This document shows, piece after piece, positions 33,164 through 44,715 of a stretch of DNA of 64,000 nucleotides. Below the pieces are notes generated by a model. The model was not told the DNA's origin, ran no database searches, and saw only the letters and a program-made list of their open reading frames with translations. The stretch is from Bathynomus jamesi. Lineage: Eukaryota; Arthropoda; Malacostraca; Isopoda; Cirolanidae. The position numbers and the translations under genes are program-made. The stretch lies in NCBI GenBank assembly GCA_023014485.1, contig JAJOZX010000921.1, forward strand, positions 587,001-651,000. The letters run 5' to 3'. Every line of letters begins with the position of its first letter. Position 1 is the stretch's first letter.

Positions 33164-33570
33164 GGTTTATATAGTTTTCTGAATTAGTCTGGTTGAAATG
33201 TGACTTAAGTAGTTTGTAGGCTCTATTTCTTCCCGTAATAGCACTGCTAATTTCGTTGTTAAACCATTTCGGCGACTTTGTTGACAAGGAAACTATTTTA
33301 GTTGGTATAAAAGTGTTCTGTAATATTTTAAATTGATCCCTATACGAGCTCCAGGTGACACTGACATCCTCACTTATTAGAACTTCAAGTGTGTCTAAAC
33401 TATTTCGGAAGCTTTCAAAATTTGCTCTCGAGAAATCCAGTCTTTCACGAGTCTTTTCGCGTGTATTAACTGGAACCATGAGGTTAAACCTAATCAAATT
33501 ATGATCGCTGTTACTCAAATTTTCACCAATAGTCAGGTTAGAGACTAGGTCATCTTCGTTCGTGAATGTA
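33164..33570 (-). pseudogene. LINE fragment, endonuclease-RT linker
   Basis: Minus-strand frame: TIGENLSNSDHNLIRFNLMV (end of endonuclease), LDFSRANFESFRNSLD, KILQNTFIPTKIVSLSTKSP, KWFNNEISSAITGRNRAYK and SHFNQTNSENYI. Typical of the segment between endonuclease and reverse transcriptase in CR1/jockey-like LINEs. Truncated at both ends; abuts the hAT relic. Confidence 0.85.
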
Positions 33571-33765
33571 AAAATGAACCATGAATAATTCTTATATTCC
33601 TATACTATCTTATTCTTTCATGAAATTCTTATATTCATTTATATAGTTCTTGTATCCATTTTTAAAATTCATGTGTTTATATGGTTCATGTAATTATATC
33701 ATCCTATATATTCGTATATATTTAACTTATATAATACCTATATTCGTATGTATGCTTTTCGCAGG
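33571..33765. other. AT-rich low-complexity tract
   Basis: Imperfect repeats of TATTC/ATTCTTATATT. It ends at a 3' splice-site-like CTTTTCGCAG that precedes the W-family copy B reading frame. Confidence 0.5.
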
Positions 33766-33840
33766 GTGACACCCAACCACAATTGAAGAAAGCAGGACCT
33801 CAGAACATAATGACTCCCGAATTACCGCAAGCTGTAGACT
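33766..33840 (+). pseudogene. W-family copy B, N-terminal piece
   Basis: After a CTTTTCGCAG acceptor-like site, frame GPQNIMTPELPQAVDS corresponds to copy A's PKNILASPLVSSTADR. It breaks at the hAT insertion and resumes at 44716 as RTLELALIRSHYRTK. Confidence 0.65.
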
Positions 33841-33978
33841 CGCAGTGGTTCTTAAGCTTTTTGACCCCGTTACCCCTTTTCCTGATCTCAACTAATCTCA
33901 TTACCCAACACAAACTTGCAATGCCGAAGTTGTAAAGAAAGTGGAAAAATTAATTACTGAAAATAACTGAAATTACCT

Positions 33979-35747
33979 TTAATGTGATGGGTGCAACTGT
34001 TTTTTAGCTACAAGTTCCTTAATATGTGGCAATGTTCCTGATAGAGCACACCTAAAGTCGGCTTCAAGTTGAAGGCGGTTCCTTGCTTTTGTTTTAATTG
34101 TAACCATTGCAGAAAATGCTTGTTCACATCGGTACGTCGTCGGAGCCTGTACAAGCAGTGTGAGAGCCCTTTTCGAAAGAACAGGGTAATCTTTGCTATT
34201 TTTCAGCCAAAACTTTGGTAAAGAAGAGTCTTGAAATTCCTCTTTAGCAAAGCTATCTTCTCGGAGAGACACAAATTCAATTTTTCCTGCTACATCACTG
34301 TCACTTATCGTATTTTCATCAACTGTAAATGGCCGCCCGATCCATGTATCCTTGAATCGTTCATTTAAACTGGGATAATATTTGCGGATAGTCGTAATCA
34401 TCGCATCTAGATGCTCTTTGATGGAATCGATAAATAAGCAATCATCTGTCGGACCGTCGGAGAGGGATTTTGTGAGTAGTGGGAACACTGATACAGCTCC
34501 AGTTTCTTCAAAAAAGCTGCAATCCTATCCGTACACGAGGTGAGAAACATCATGTTGCCTTGCGTGGAAATGTTTAGTGTGTTAACCTCCGAAAAGAAGT
34601 CAGCGAGGTAGGCTATCTTCAGAAGAAAGGTCTCATCAAGCATCTTGTCATGAAGTGCCTTCTTTGGCGGTTCTCTTATTCTCCAAGAAAAGAGTAGTCT
34701 CGTCTTGTAGCTCTAGCAAACGGTTCAATACCTTTCACCGAGACAACCACCTGACTTCTGTGTGCAACAAAAGAGAAGTGTGAGTAGCGCCCATCTCATC
34801 ACACAATGCTCGGAATAGCCTTGTATTTGTGGGACTGTTCTTCATTAGATTAACTATTTGTACAACGTTTGACAATACCTCTTTAAAATCGCTGGGAAGG
34901 GTCTTCATCGCTAATGCATATCTATGAAGCATGCAGTGTGTGAAGTTGATGTGGGGAGCAATTTCCAAAACTTTAGCACTAAACCCAGACTTACACCCAA
35001 CCATGCCAGGTGCGCCGTCCGTACATATACCTACAACTTTTTCCCAACTAAGCTCATTTTTTTCAAAAAAAGAAACCAAAACATTAAAGATATCCTGACC
35101 TCGGGCAGTAGTTTTCAGGGACTCGGAGAAAAGGAACTCTTCTTTTATATCTTCTTTGCTAATGTAACGGACATATACCAGAAGTTGGGAGCAAAGTCCC
35201 ACATCAGTTGATTCATCAAGCTGTAGTGAAAAGCAGGAAGTTTGTTGAAGCTCAGTGATGACCTGATTTAAAATATCTTCACTCATTTCTGATATGCGAG
35301 ACTTCACAGTATCATTAGAAAGCGAGATTTGCTGCAGTTTCCGTGAAGCATCATCTCCCAAAATCAATTTTGTTGCTTCCACGAGACATGGCTTGATCAG
35401 TTCTTCTCCGATAGTATGAGGTTTCATGGTACGAGCCACTCGAAAAGCAATGCAGTATGATGCTCCAACAATTCCTTCATTTTGCTTTGCTAATTTTCCT
35501 AGTGTAAAATCCACGCGCCGAGATTTCAGGGTTTTCTCTTTCATGCGGAAGAATTCGATGTCCTTGTTTGATAAACTCTGGTGCACATTGGTGAGATGAG
35601 CCTTCAACTTACTCGGCTTCATATTTTCTGCAGACAGTACCTTTCCGCAAATTACACACTAAGGTTTTTCGGTACCCTTATCAATCATGCTGGTGAACCC
35701 AAACTTCAAAAATGCTTCATTGCATGTTCGTTTTTTCAATGCCATGG
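33979..35747 (-). pseudogene. SCAND3-like hAT transposase
   Basis: ATG at 35747 (MAMALKKRTCNEAFLKFGF), a TAG before CVICGKVLSAENMKPSKL (BED finger, completed by HLTNVH), then an open stretch 35622-34735 with RVDFTLGKLAKQNEG, SCFSLQLDESTDVGLCSQ (first catalytic Asp), VVGICTDGAPGMVGCKSGF and FTHCMLHRYALAMK (HCMLHR). After a stop at VRWLSR the frame changes: DETFLLKIAYLADFFSEVN at about 34640, then 34488-33979 with FWLKNSKDYPVLSKRALTLL and CEQAFSAMVTIKTKARNRL, the C-terminal dimerisation motif. It needs about two shifts and one stop repaired to be continuous. Human SCAND3/ZBED5-type genes descend from such elements. Confidence 0.9.
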
Positions 35748-35901
35748 CCATTCAAAAAAAGTGTAGCACGTACTTAACTTTATACTTAATAGCAATCTGA
35801 AATGTCAAATTACATTATTAGTAAACACAAATGACAAAAATTAAGGGAAAAAATATGAATAAAATTCACGTTCCTGCTTCTCGAAACTACTAGAAAAACT
35901 C

Positions 35902-36974
35902 TTGTTACTCCGATTAAATGATTTCCTATGGACATCTAATCAGTTTGGCTTTAAAAGGTCCCACTCAACTGACCTGTGTATCTATGTACTTAAAGAAACA
36001 ATATCTAAATACATTGACAGTAATTCAACCATTTATAGCTGTTTCCTTGATATAAGTAAGGCATATGATAGGGTGAACCACAATATTTTATTTGCAAAAC
36101 TAGAAGACAGGAAGGTTCCCATGTACATATTAAATTTATTGAAATTTTGGTATTCCCACCAATCTTTCACTGTTAGGTGGGGCAATGTACTATCCGAGTG
36201 TTTTGGCTCCTCTTGTGGGGTGAGACAAGGCTCCTTGCTCTCCCCTATGCTGTTTAATGTGTATATTGACGGATTAATTGCTTCACTTAATGAGGCAACA
36301 GTCGGATGTTGTATAGATAACACAAGGATAAATAACTTAGTTTATGCCGATGATATGGTGTTAATAAGTCCCCTCTGTTAAAGGTCTGGATCGGCTACTA
36401 AAAGTCTGCGAAGTGTATTCGCAGAAACATGATATTCTTTTTAATGTGACAAAAACTAAGGTTATGCAATTTCATCCTAAAAGCTGTAATCAGCCAGCTG
36501 ATATAAGGTTTAAAATGAATGGTGAAGTAATTGAGGAAGTACAAGAGTTTAAGTATTTGGGTCAAACTATTACCAGCTCCTTGAGTGATGACTCGGATAT
36601 AAGAAAACAATCTCGAAGCCTGTGTGCTAAAGCGAATATGACCATAAGGAACTTTCGTTTCTGTACAAGTGAAGCTAAAGACACACTCTTTCGTACTTTC
36701 TGCAGTAATATATACGGTCAGCAACTCTGGGTGAATTATAAAAAAGGTTCTGGCAGAACCCTAAATTTGCTGTACAACAGGTCGTTTAGACTCTTACATA
36801 AATTACCCCCGAGATGCTCAGCTTCGCAAATGTTTGCAACCCGCAATGTTCCGAGCTTCCCGGAGGTAACAAGACGTGCTCAACACAGTCTAATGCAAAG
36901 AATTAAAAAATCAACCAACCCGATCATCCAAGCTATCCATGAGTCCTGCCATTTATCCTCTAAGCTATGGACTT
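35902..36974 (+). pseudogene. LINE reverse transcriptase, C-terminal two thirds
   Basis: First frame to 36381: NQFGFKRSHSTDLCIYVLKE, FLDISKAYDRVNHNILF, GVRQGSLLSPMLFNVYIDGL and NNLVYADDMVLISP (catalytic YADD). A shift of frame near 36385 leads to 36413-36974: VTKTKVMQFHPKSC, FKYLGQTITSSLSDDSDIRK, ANMTIRNFRFCTSEAKDTLF and a C-terminal YNRSFRLLHKLPPRCSA. This is a different LINE lineage (YADD, 'VRQGSLLSP') from the FADD LINE at 25.8 kb. The tail codons 36975-37027 belong to copy A's end. Confidence 0.9.
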
Positions 36975-39900
36975 TAGGGTGTACCATTTTTGGGTCATTT
37001 TCAAAAAGTCAAGGTCCAGGAGTCTAATGTTGTGCCAAATGATGTCCTAAACACGAATTTAACAAGCATTTTCTAATCCAACAAATTTTGAATCCCCCTA
37101 CCCCCCTTGAAATTTTGCCCATCCCCTTTTCCTAAAAACCCCATATATCTAAAACACTATCAACTTTATCGAAATATGTTATAGAATAAAAATGATTTAG
37201 AATCAAACGTTCTATTAGAAAAGTTCATTAAGATAGAAATTTACGTAATTTTGAAAATTTTCATTTTCTTTTGTCCAAGAGCACCTTATTGTATTAAATA
37301 AGGTGCTTAAGTTACATTATTTATGAGTATATTGTGAGTATAATCCAAATTTAAAAATCCTTTTTTACATTGAATTTTAATAAACAAGCATTGTTTTTAC
37401 TCTTATTGTTTCTTTTCAGACTGCTTTATTTGAAAAATAAATAAAAAATGAGTCAAACAGCTACAAAAAAGCATGACTTTATTCTTGGTCGCTTGCAGGC
37501 TGATATTATGAGTTCATCTAAAATTGTTTTACCATCCAATAAAGATGTTCTAAGCCATTTTATTTATTTACAGAGAATGCAGTATAAGGGTCCAAAAGTT
37601 ACAAAAGATTCTACTGTTAATGAAGTTCTACAGAAGCTACTAATAATATGGCAAAAAGCATGCATTCCTACTATAGATATTAGTAAAAACCCTAAAGGCA
37701 GGAAGATGCTGTTAAATCTAGAAGAAATGCATAATAATTTAATCAAGCACAAAAAAAGAGCAAGCTTTGAAAATGAACTCTCTAATTTCATGAAAATTAT
37801 GGATTCCCTTTTTGACATCTCTTCTCAAAATGCCGTTGAATTAATCCAAAAAGACCGCATGAGAACTGAGCCTCAGAAAGCATATGATATTTCATTCTTA
37901 GAAGATCAAAGAACAAAATGAGAAACATGTTTAGGTTTGCTAGATGCAGATTATGCATCAAAAGTACAGCGCAAGTACATTAGATTAGAGAAAGAGAAGA
38001 AACGCAAAGAGAAACATAAATCAGTGAAGCAAGTGAGTGCTACAGCCAGAACATCAGAGACCCTTCTTTCTAGCACGACCAGTTCTGAAACAGACAGCTA
38101 TGAAGAGTTTCCGACAGAACCTACAGCAGGACCTTCAAATGCTTCCAGCCCCAAAAATATTCTTGCCTCGCCATTGGTTTCCTCCACTGCAGACAGACTT
38201 AATCTCTCTATTGGACAACGGACCGTTTTTGCTGCTGCAGTAGCCATTAGGTGTGGCAAGGATATTGAAAAACTGTCTCTCTCCAGGACCACATCTGCAA
38301 GAGCCGCTCGAAAGACAAGAAAACGAAAATATGAAACTTGCATCAAGGATTTTACTCCTCCTGATCACTGCCTAGTACATTGGGATAGCAAGCTGCTTAC
38401 TAAATCATGTTCAGAACAAGAAGACCGCCTTGCAATACTTGTTACTGGATACCCAAATGTAGAAAAACTTTTATCAGTTTCTATAATAGATGATTCCACT
38501 GGATTGTCTCAAGCCACTTCTGTATTTCAAAGTATTGAAAAATGGAACTTGAAGCAAAATGTCTTTGGAGTATCATTTGATACCACTGCATCCAATTCAG
38601 GATGGATGAAAGGTTCCTGTAAGTTACTTGAAGAACTTTTGCAAAAGAAATTGATTTGGTTAGCATGCCGCCATCATGTGGCTGAAAGAGTTTTGTGTGC
38701 TGTGTATGAAACCATTTTTGGCCCAAGTAAATCTCCTGAGTTTGAGTTATTCAAAGAATTTCGCGAGTCTAAATGGAAGAAAATTAATACGAAATCTACA
38801 TACAATGTTCTTGATGTTAAATCAAGTATCAAAGAGGCCTAAAGGAAGAATGTGTAGAATTTATGACCCAATGTTTAAGAAAATCTGACTGCTTTCCACG
38901 TGATGACTATAAGGAAGTTGCTGAAACAACTTTAATGCTTTTAGGAGAGGTTTCCAGAGAAAACAGTCATTGGCGGAAACCTGGTGCAATGCACCGTGCC
39001 AGGTGGATGGCAATGATTTTGTATACAAATAAAATGTATGCTTTTGCCCACCAAGCATCATATGATGAATCATTGATTAAGAAATTAAAGAGAATGTGTC
39101 TATTTAATGCAAATATGGAAATACTGGCTTTTATGTTCTAATTCACTAGATAGTCCAGCTAATGATCTGAAGTTTTATCATGATTTGGTGAATTACAAGA
39201 AGGAAGATAGGGAAGTTGCAAATGCTGCTTTGAAATCTTTTGCCAATCATTACTGGTATTTGACGGAGGAAGTGGTCCCTTTGAGTTTCTTTGGATCGCT
39301 AAGTAATGATGAAAAGATAAGATCGCAAAATCCTTAACCAAATATCCAGTTCCAAAAATTATGTATGTGGGCAACCTGTTTTCCCCATTTTAAAGGAAGA
39401 CACAAAGCTTCATCAGCTAGTAGGTCCAATTTCATGGCATTTATTTCAATGCTGTGGGTCAAAACCAGACTCATGGATAAAGAAACCAGCATCAACATGG
39501 GAAGAGGTCGATGACTACAACAAACTAAAAAACATTCTTTCATCTATTAGAGTAGTCAATGATACCGCTGAAAGAGGACTCAAGCTGGTTCAAGACTTTC
39601 ATGACAAATGTCAAAATGAAGAAGAATTTCAAGGTCTTTTGCAAATTGTGGAAGAGAATAGAAGACTAATTCCTGATCCTAGTAAGAGACTCTTAAAAGA
39701 ATGAAACTCAGTAAAGAATAGTTCATTAACAGATAGATTAGGTATTTTTATTTGCAGAGTGTTTTAATTTAGAAGAGGCTGATTTTTTTTGTTATTAAAT
39801 ATACCATAAATTGTCTTTTCTTATTTTTATGTTTAAAAAGCTCTTATATCAATGATTTCTAATTAGGAAACTTGTTTCTTTTTATTTTTTTGAGGAAAGT

Positions 39901-40471
39901 GTTGAATAAAGGAAAAAAAAAACGATGGGACCTCACAACTATAGATAAAGTGTTAATTTTTAGCTTTATTTTATATATATATAGTTTTGAGGTTGTCCTC
40001 ACTTTGTATAGGCTAGTTATAATAAAAACTAATTATGATTTGCACTATAACTAGCAAATACAAAGCCCATCGCCGCGAAGCTGCATTGGGGTGATGCTTC
40101 AAAGGTGGCGGTAACACCTTATTTAAGAAGAAGGCACTGCAAGCAAAAAAAATTTTTAATTTAAATTTTTAAAAAATAAATGAAAATTTTCAAAATTTTC
40201 AAAATTTATATTTTGATGAACTTTTCTAATAGAACTTTTGATTCTAAATCATTTTTATTCTATAATATTTTTCGATAAAGTTGATAGTGTTTGAGATATA
40301 TGGGGTTTTTAGGAAAAGGGGATGCGCAAAATTTCAAGGGGGGGTGGGGGAGATTCAAAATTTGTCGGATTAGAAAATGCCTGTAAAATTCGTGTTTAGG
40401 ACATCATTTGGCACAACATTAGACTCCTGGACCTTGACTTTTTGAAAATGACCCAAAAATGGTACACCCTA
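36975..40471 (+). mobile_element. W-family transposon copy A
   Basis: A 3497 bp element with ends TAGGGTGTACCATTTTTGGG and CCCAAAAATGGTACACCCTA, arms of about 280-295 bp, and a perfect 8 bp duplication ATGGACTT at 36967-36974 and 40472-40479. It carries one plus-strand transposase pseudogene preceded by TTCTTTTCAG (acceptor-like, ending 37419). The 8 bp duplication is shared with hAT, P and Merlin superfamilies, but the protein is not a canonical hAT; I cannot name the superfamily. Confidence 0.9.
37448..39704 (+). pseudogene. W-family transposase
   Basis: ATG 37448 opens MSQTATKKHDFILGRLQAD. A TGA at 37919-37921 interrupts the frame, which continues as ETCLGLLDADYASKVQRKY to 38842. Counting from 37937, LVHWDSKLL holds Asp150, FGVSFDTTASN holds Asp215 and LACRHHVAE is at 242-250; a late VVNDTAERG (about 39555) supplies a candidate Glu. 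This gives a D-D-E set around a Cys-Arg-His-His motif. After 38842 shifts lead through KEECVEFMTQCLRKSDC, RDDYKEVAETTLMLLGEV, HRARWMAMILY, LKFYHDLVNYKKEDREV, FANHYWYLTEEVVPLSFFG and SWHLFQCCGSKP to LKE and TGA at 39702. About four disruptions. Catalytic assignment is inference. Confidence 0.82.
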
Positions 40472-40796
40472 ATGGACTTTTTGGTACGAAAACGTCTGTC
40501 TGTAGCTCCACTTAACTTCGACAGTGCAGTATTATTTCTAATCAATTGTATATATTTTTATCCTTAGTGTATGAACTGTCATTGTATTAATAATATTTGT
40601 CATATGGACTATAGTCTGCCAATAAACCTTTTCATTTTCATTTTCATTTTCAAATAATAGCTATATGATGATAATAAATAACGTTATTTTATAATAAATA
40701 AATAAATATATAAATAAAACAAATAAACTAGAAAATGGTAAATAGAGGCTAACAAAAACGAAACTGACACACTTCACTACCGAAAGTTTACGTGAT

Positions 40797-40885
40797 ACTA
40801 CCGAGCCTCAGCTACTCCGGGCTCTTTAAGGCGGGCCGGGCCCCGGCCCGCCTTAAAGAGCCCGGAGTAGCTGAGGCTCGGTAGT
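40797..40885. repeat. GC-rich ~88 bp perfect-looking inverted repeat
   Basis: TACCGAGCCTCAGCTACTCC and its complement GGAGTAGCTGAGGCTCGGTA enclose GGGCTCTTTAAGGCGGGCC/GGCCCGCCTTAAAGAGCCC around a GGGCCCCGG centre. It abuts the hAT at 40886 and is far richer in G+C than its surroundings. Confidence 0.85.
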
Positions 40886-43494
40886 CAGGGCTGCCAATGC
40901 TGGGGTTTTCCCCCCAGATCTGGGGTTTTCACCCGTCATCTGGGTTTCTGGGTTTTTATTTTACAAATAGCTTGAAAACTGGGTTTTTTTCTAATTTTGT
41001 TAATAAATTATCTAAAATAACTTTTCTATATTTATGAATGTATTATATTTACTTTTTAAGATCTAAAAATAAGCTGTTGGAAGATCAGCAGTCAATTTAA
41101 CGTGTTTGAATCTCGTACGATACGTGTTTGTTTTGGTACTGTAGCTGTTTGCCTTGTCTTTGCGGCACTCGCCGGTCAGTGTAGCATTGGTGTTCTGTGT
41201 GTGTGGTGCGTTTTGGGGAGTGTTGCAGTATTGTTCTTATACCCTTTTGTCACGTTTATAAATTGTTCTCTCTTTTCACCATCATGGATGATACAACCCA
41301 AACTCCAACTAAGAAAAGGAAGTGGTACACACAATCATTTAAAAAAGAATGGCTAACAAATCCGGAATTTAGTCAGTGGCTTCAACAGGACAAGATTGAC
41401 TGTGATGCCAGCTATTGTAAATGTTGTAATGCTACTTTGAAAAATGCTAACAAAACTATGCTGATCAAACATATGAATACTGCTAAGCATAAAAGTTGCT
41501 TTAGCACGAGTAAATCTAGTGTCAACATTACACAATTTATGTCAAAGAAAAAAACAACAGAGAGCGAACAAACCGCCAAAAGTGAACTTCTCTTCGCTGG
41601 ATATTTTGCTGAGCATAATATCCCTTTGCCAATGTTGATCATCTCTTTGAAATCTGTAAAAAAGCATTTCCTGACAGTAACATTGCCAAAAATATATCAA
41701 TGAAAAGAACGAAACTATCGTACGTTATTCAAGATGGAATTGCCTTCTATGAGAAAATGTTCTTAACTGATATCTGCAGATCACAGAAATTTCAATTATT
41801 ATTGATGAAAGTACTGACATTTCAGTTACCCAAATTCTAGCAGTAGTTGTGCGGTATTTTGATGCAACTAAACATGATGTCGTAGACTCACTGCTAGAAA
41901 CGATAGTAGTAGAAAATGGAACAGCTCTTGGTCTTTATACTGCCGTGAAATCGATGTTGCAAGAAAAAACTATTCCACTTGAAAATATTGTTGGATTCGG
42001 AAGTGACAATTGTTCATCTATGATGGGTACGAAAAATGGCTTCCAAAAAATTGTTGAAAAATGATGTACCTTCTGTATTTATTATGGGGTGCGTCTGCCA
42101 CTCTTTCGCTCTTTGTGCAAGTCATGCTGTTTCCGTACTGCCTTCATTTTAGAGGCTTTTTTAAAAGATTTAACATCATATTTTTCCCGTAGCAGCAAGA
42201 GACAACGGGACTTCACACTGATTCAAGAAGTTACTGCAAGAGCTTGTCATAAAATACCAAAACTTGCCCAAACACGATGGCTTTCTCGAGAAACCGTAAT
42301 CACAGAAATATTAGAACAATTGATGCTCTACTTCTTTATTTTCAAGCAGAATCAGAAGTTGACAAAGTTGATGGAGCCAAGAAAATTTATGATGTATTAA
42401 ACAACCGCGGAACGAAACACATGTTGTTCTTTCTTCAATATGTGCTGCAAAAGATAAATCTCATGAATGTTGAATTTCAATCGGAGCACTTCCGATTGCA
42501 TATTTTATATTCAATGGTATCTTCAGAGTATAAAAACATATTGAGTTCTTCATTAAAAATGAAGTATTAAATAACACTAAATTATCAGAAATTGACCCTA
42601 ACAAAGAGAGTAACTTCAAAAGTGTTAAGGATGTATACCTTGGAGGTAAGGCAATGGCACAATTAATTAATGACCCTTTAGGTAATGAAAGCAGTGTTAA
42701 AAGATTTAAGACTGATTGTTTAAAATTCCTAGTGGAATTATCTAACCAAATAAGGAAGAGGTTTAATTTTAGTGAAGATGGAGTTATTGCAAAGTTAAAT
42801 GTTCTGATCCGAAGGTAGCTCATGCTCATAACACTTCTCCAACTTCCATCATTCCACTAGATTCATTTTCCGTCTGTTGTACCTGAAAGTAAACTAAATG
42901 ACCTTGATGACAGTGGAGGAGTTATAGTCTTATGGCAGACGAACTACTACCTTCTATTGACAACATACCAGAATATTGGTACAAATTGAGAAATATTAGA
43001 GATGGACTTGATAATCCAAATATGATGTACTTTCCAATTTCATGACTACCTTAACTATATTACCACATTCATCAGCATGCGTTGAAAGGATATTTTCACA
43101 AGTTAATTGCGTAAAAAACAAGAAACACAACTCGTTAAAAGCAGATACCGTTAGAGATAGATTGCTGGCAAAACAGCTTATCACCAGAAAGAGTTTGATT
43201 GCACTTCCTGGGATCCCGAAAAAAACACTAATCAAGAATTTGGAAGAGGGAGCTGTAAGCAGAAGATATTTGGAGAGAATTAAACGGCAAAAAGAAAATA
43301 ACGAATCGGTCACGATCAGAGGAGCAGCCGAAGAAGAGGAAGAGTTATAATTTGGATTCACACATATAAAGTAAGTAAAGACTTATTTTTTCTTTTAAAT
43401 ATTGTATTTTTACAATCTGGTTTTTTTTTTAATCAGTATGGGTTTTTTGCAGAGTTGATCTGGGGTTTTCTCTAAAATTTCATTGGCAGCCCTG
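40886..43494 (+). mobile_element. hAT transposon H1 (CAGGGCTGCCAATG ends)
   Basis: Ends CAGGGCTGCCAATGCTGGGG and TTTCATTGGCAGCCCTG, with TCTGGGGTTTTC-type subterminal repeats. A 2.6 kb element with a degraded plus-strand transposase. Flanking 8-mers (TCGGTAGT and TCTTTAAC) do not match. A second, deleted copy with the same ends lies at 43675-44570. Confidence 0.85.
41284..43350 (+). pseudogene. hAT transposase of H1
   Basis: ATG 41284 opens MDDTTQTPTKKRKWYTQSF, then SYCKCCNATLKN...HMNTAKH, a BED-type finger. A shift near 41700 leads to FSIIIDESTDISVTQILAVV (first catalytic Asp) and VGFGSDNCSSMMGTKNGF (to 42064). Later pieces: HKIPKLAQTRWLSRETVITE, VKDVYLGGKAMAQLINDPL and the dimerisation region LTILPHSSACVERIFSQVN with HNSLKADTVRDRLLAKQL, ending EEEEEL at 43350. 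At least five disruptions. Confidence 0.87.
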
Positions 43495-43674
43495 TCTTTA
43501 ACCACTGCGTGCGCTCGGTTGCCAAATGGCGTTATAGAAATCGTGTGTCAAGACGATCCCTGAAGGCTTGAGGGATGACTCTTTGAAAGGAATTTTTTTT
43601 GCAGATTGTTTAGTGTACTCGATCACGGTCCTGAATGAACAATTTTTAGAAATCGAGTATACTTGACCATGGTC
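43495..43674. other. remnant of the SCAND3-like hAT 5' region between H1 and H2
   Basis: Short non-coding stretch with two related phrases (GTGTACTCGATCACGGTCC and GAGTATACTTGACCATGGTCC). No gene. Confidence 0.4.
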
Positions 43675-44570
43675 CAGGGCTGCCATTGCTAGGTTTTTCC
43701 ACCCAGATCTGGGTTTTTCAACACTCCTGGGTTTCTTGGTTTTAATTTTAAGAATTTCATGAAATCTGGGGTTTTTAGGCTTAAAGTAAGGCCGACAAAT
43801 AAAATGTACCAAATTTTACCACTCTAAACAAAATATACTGCAACAACTCTTTGTTTGGTAATATCATAAAGCGTTTTTTTAAATGCTATGACAGTAAAGC
43901 TGCATGTTTGTAAGGAAGATGTCAGTTGCACAAAACTGGCAAAAATTCTCGTCTCCAGGGTTACCATCTGGTATTACTGATAACGAAATCTGAGCGAATT
44001 TGGTAATGAAAAAGCAATTTTGTATTTAAAAATTTATTTGGTATTCTTGTAATGAAATGAGCTAAATTTGGTAATGCATAAATAAGAATGTGAGAAAAAT
44101 TGAGTTCCATTAAACATTGCATTCCATAAACATGTTACAACAAATCATTGCTTAAACGTTTCGATCAATTTTACTAATTATTCAGTTCTGAGTATTTATA
44201 CATACTGAATTCAGTGGCGGCTCGTGACTAAAAATTCTAGGGGTGCTGTCTCTAAGAATGGGTTGAAATAATTACTGAAATAAAAGGATGAGCAATGAAT
44301 AAAAGTTTCAAAAGTTATTGAAAAAGTTATTCAGTGAGCTCATCCTTATATTGTTCTTGATTATTTCAATTGTAAATAAAAAATTTAGGGGTACTGCAAT
44401 TCCGCAGTGCCTACCGACGAGCCGCCACTGATACTGATACAAATTTGTTAAAACGATACTGATGTTTAAAGCAAATCGCAGTTTTTAATTTACTGTTTAA
44501 CTGACTTTGGAGCTTACTCTGAATAATTGTAGACAAATCGAACGAACATGTTACGGACTTGGCAGCCCTG
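43675..44570. mobile_element. H2: non-autonomous copy of the H1 hAT family
   Basis: Ends CAGGGCTGCCATTGCTAGG and CTTGGCAGCCCTG, with the same CTGGGTTTTT subterminal repeats as H1. The 896 bp interior is non-coding and holds the MITE at 44212-44430. No exact target duplication. Confidence 0.75.
44212..44430. mobile_element. 219 bp hAT MITE
   Basis: Ends CAGTGGCGGCTCGTGACTA and CCGACGAGCCGCCACTG are an inverted pair of 13 bp with a mismatch-tolerant extension. The sequences ATACTGAATT (left) and ATACTGATAC (right) flank it, suggesting a decayed duplication. Confidence 0.8.
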
Positions 44571-44715
44571 CCCGGGGCCGGGCATGGTCTTCAAAGGGTT
44601 AATCGTCTCTTTCGTGACTCGGACATTAATGTTGAAATTTTTACCATATTAAGAATTGCTCCATTACCCCGGGAAATACCCAAATTACCCCTAGTTTCAG
44701 AACCTCTGCTGTAGA

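Larger units (their letters stand above)
35885..40650 (+). mobile_element. 5'-truncated LINE carrying W copy A
   Basis: Reverse-transcriptase sequence runs 35885-36974, is split by copy A (36975-40471) and resumes at 40480 (one copy of the 8 bp duplication ATGGACTT remains). The 3' end carries AATAAACC and an (ATTTTC)n-type tail at 40629-40650, as in non-LTR elements that end in a microsatellite. It lies in the 5' non-coding part of the SCAND3-like hAT. Confidence 0.8.
33841..44708 (-). mobile_element. SCAND3/ZBED-like hAT element, 10.9 kb including nested insertions
   Basis: Left end CAGTGGTTCTTAAGC at 33843 and right end TTCAGAACCTCTG at about 44708 form the inverted pair; GCTGTAGA is duplicated at 33831-33838 and 44708-44715, and the copy B protein frame crosses this duplication (AVDS / AVES). 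Its transposase lies on the minus strand at 33979-35747. The 5' non-coding part has been invaded by a LINE with W copy A, by two further hATs (40886-43494 and 43675-44570) and by a MITE. Confidence 0.75.

Noticed and set aside
42996..43361. 121-codon minus frame
   Set aside because: Antisense of the H1 dimerisation region, which is the recognisable frame.
43498..43812. 104-codon minus frame at the H1/H2 boundary
   Set aside because: Crosses the H2 terminus and matches no family; composition reflects subterminal repeats.
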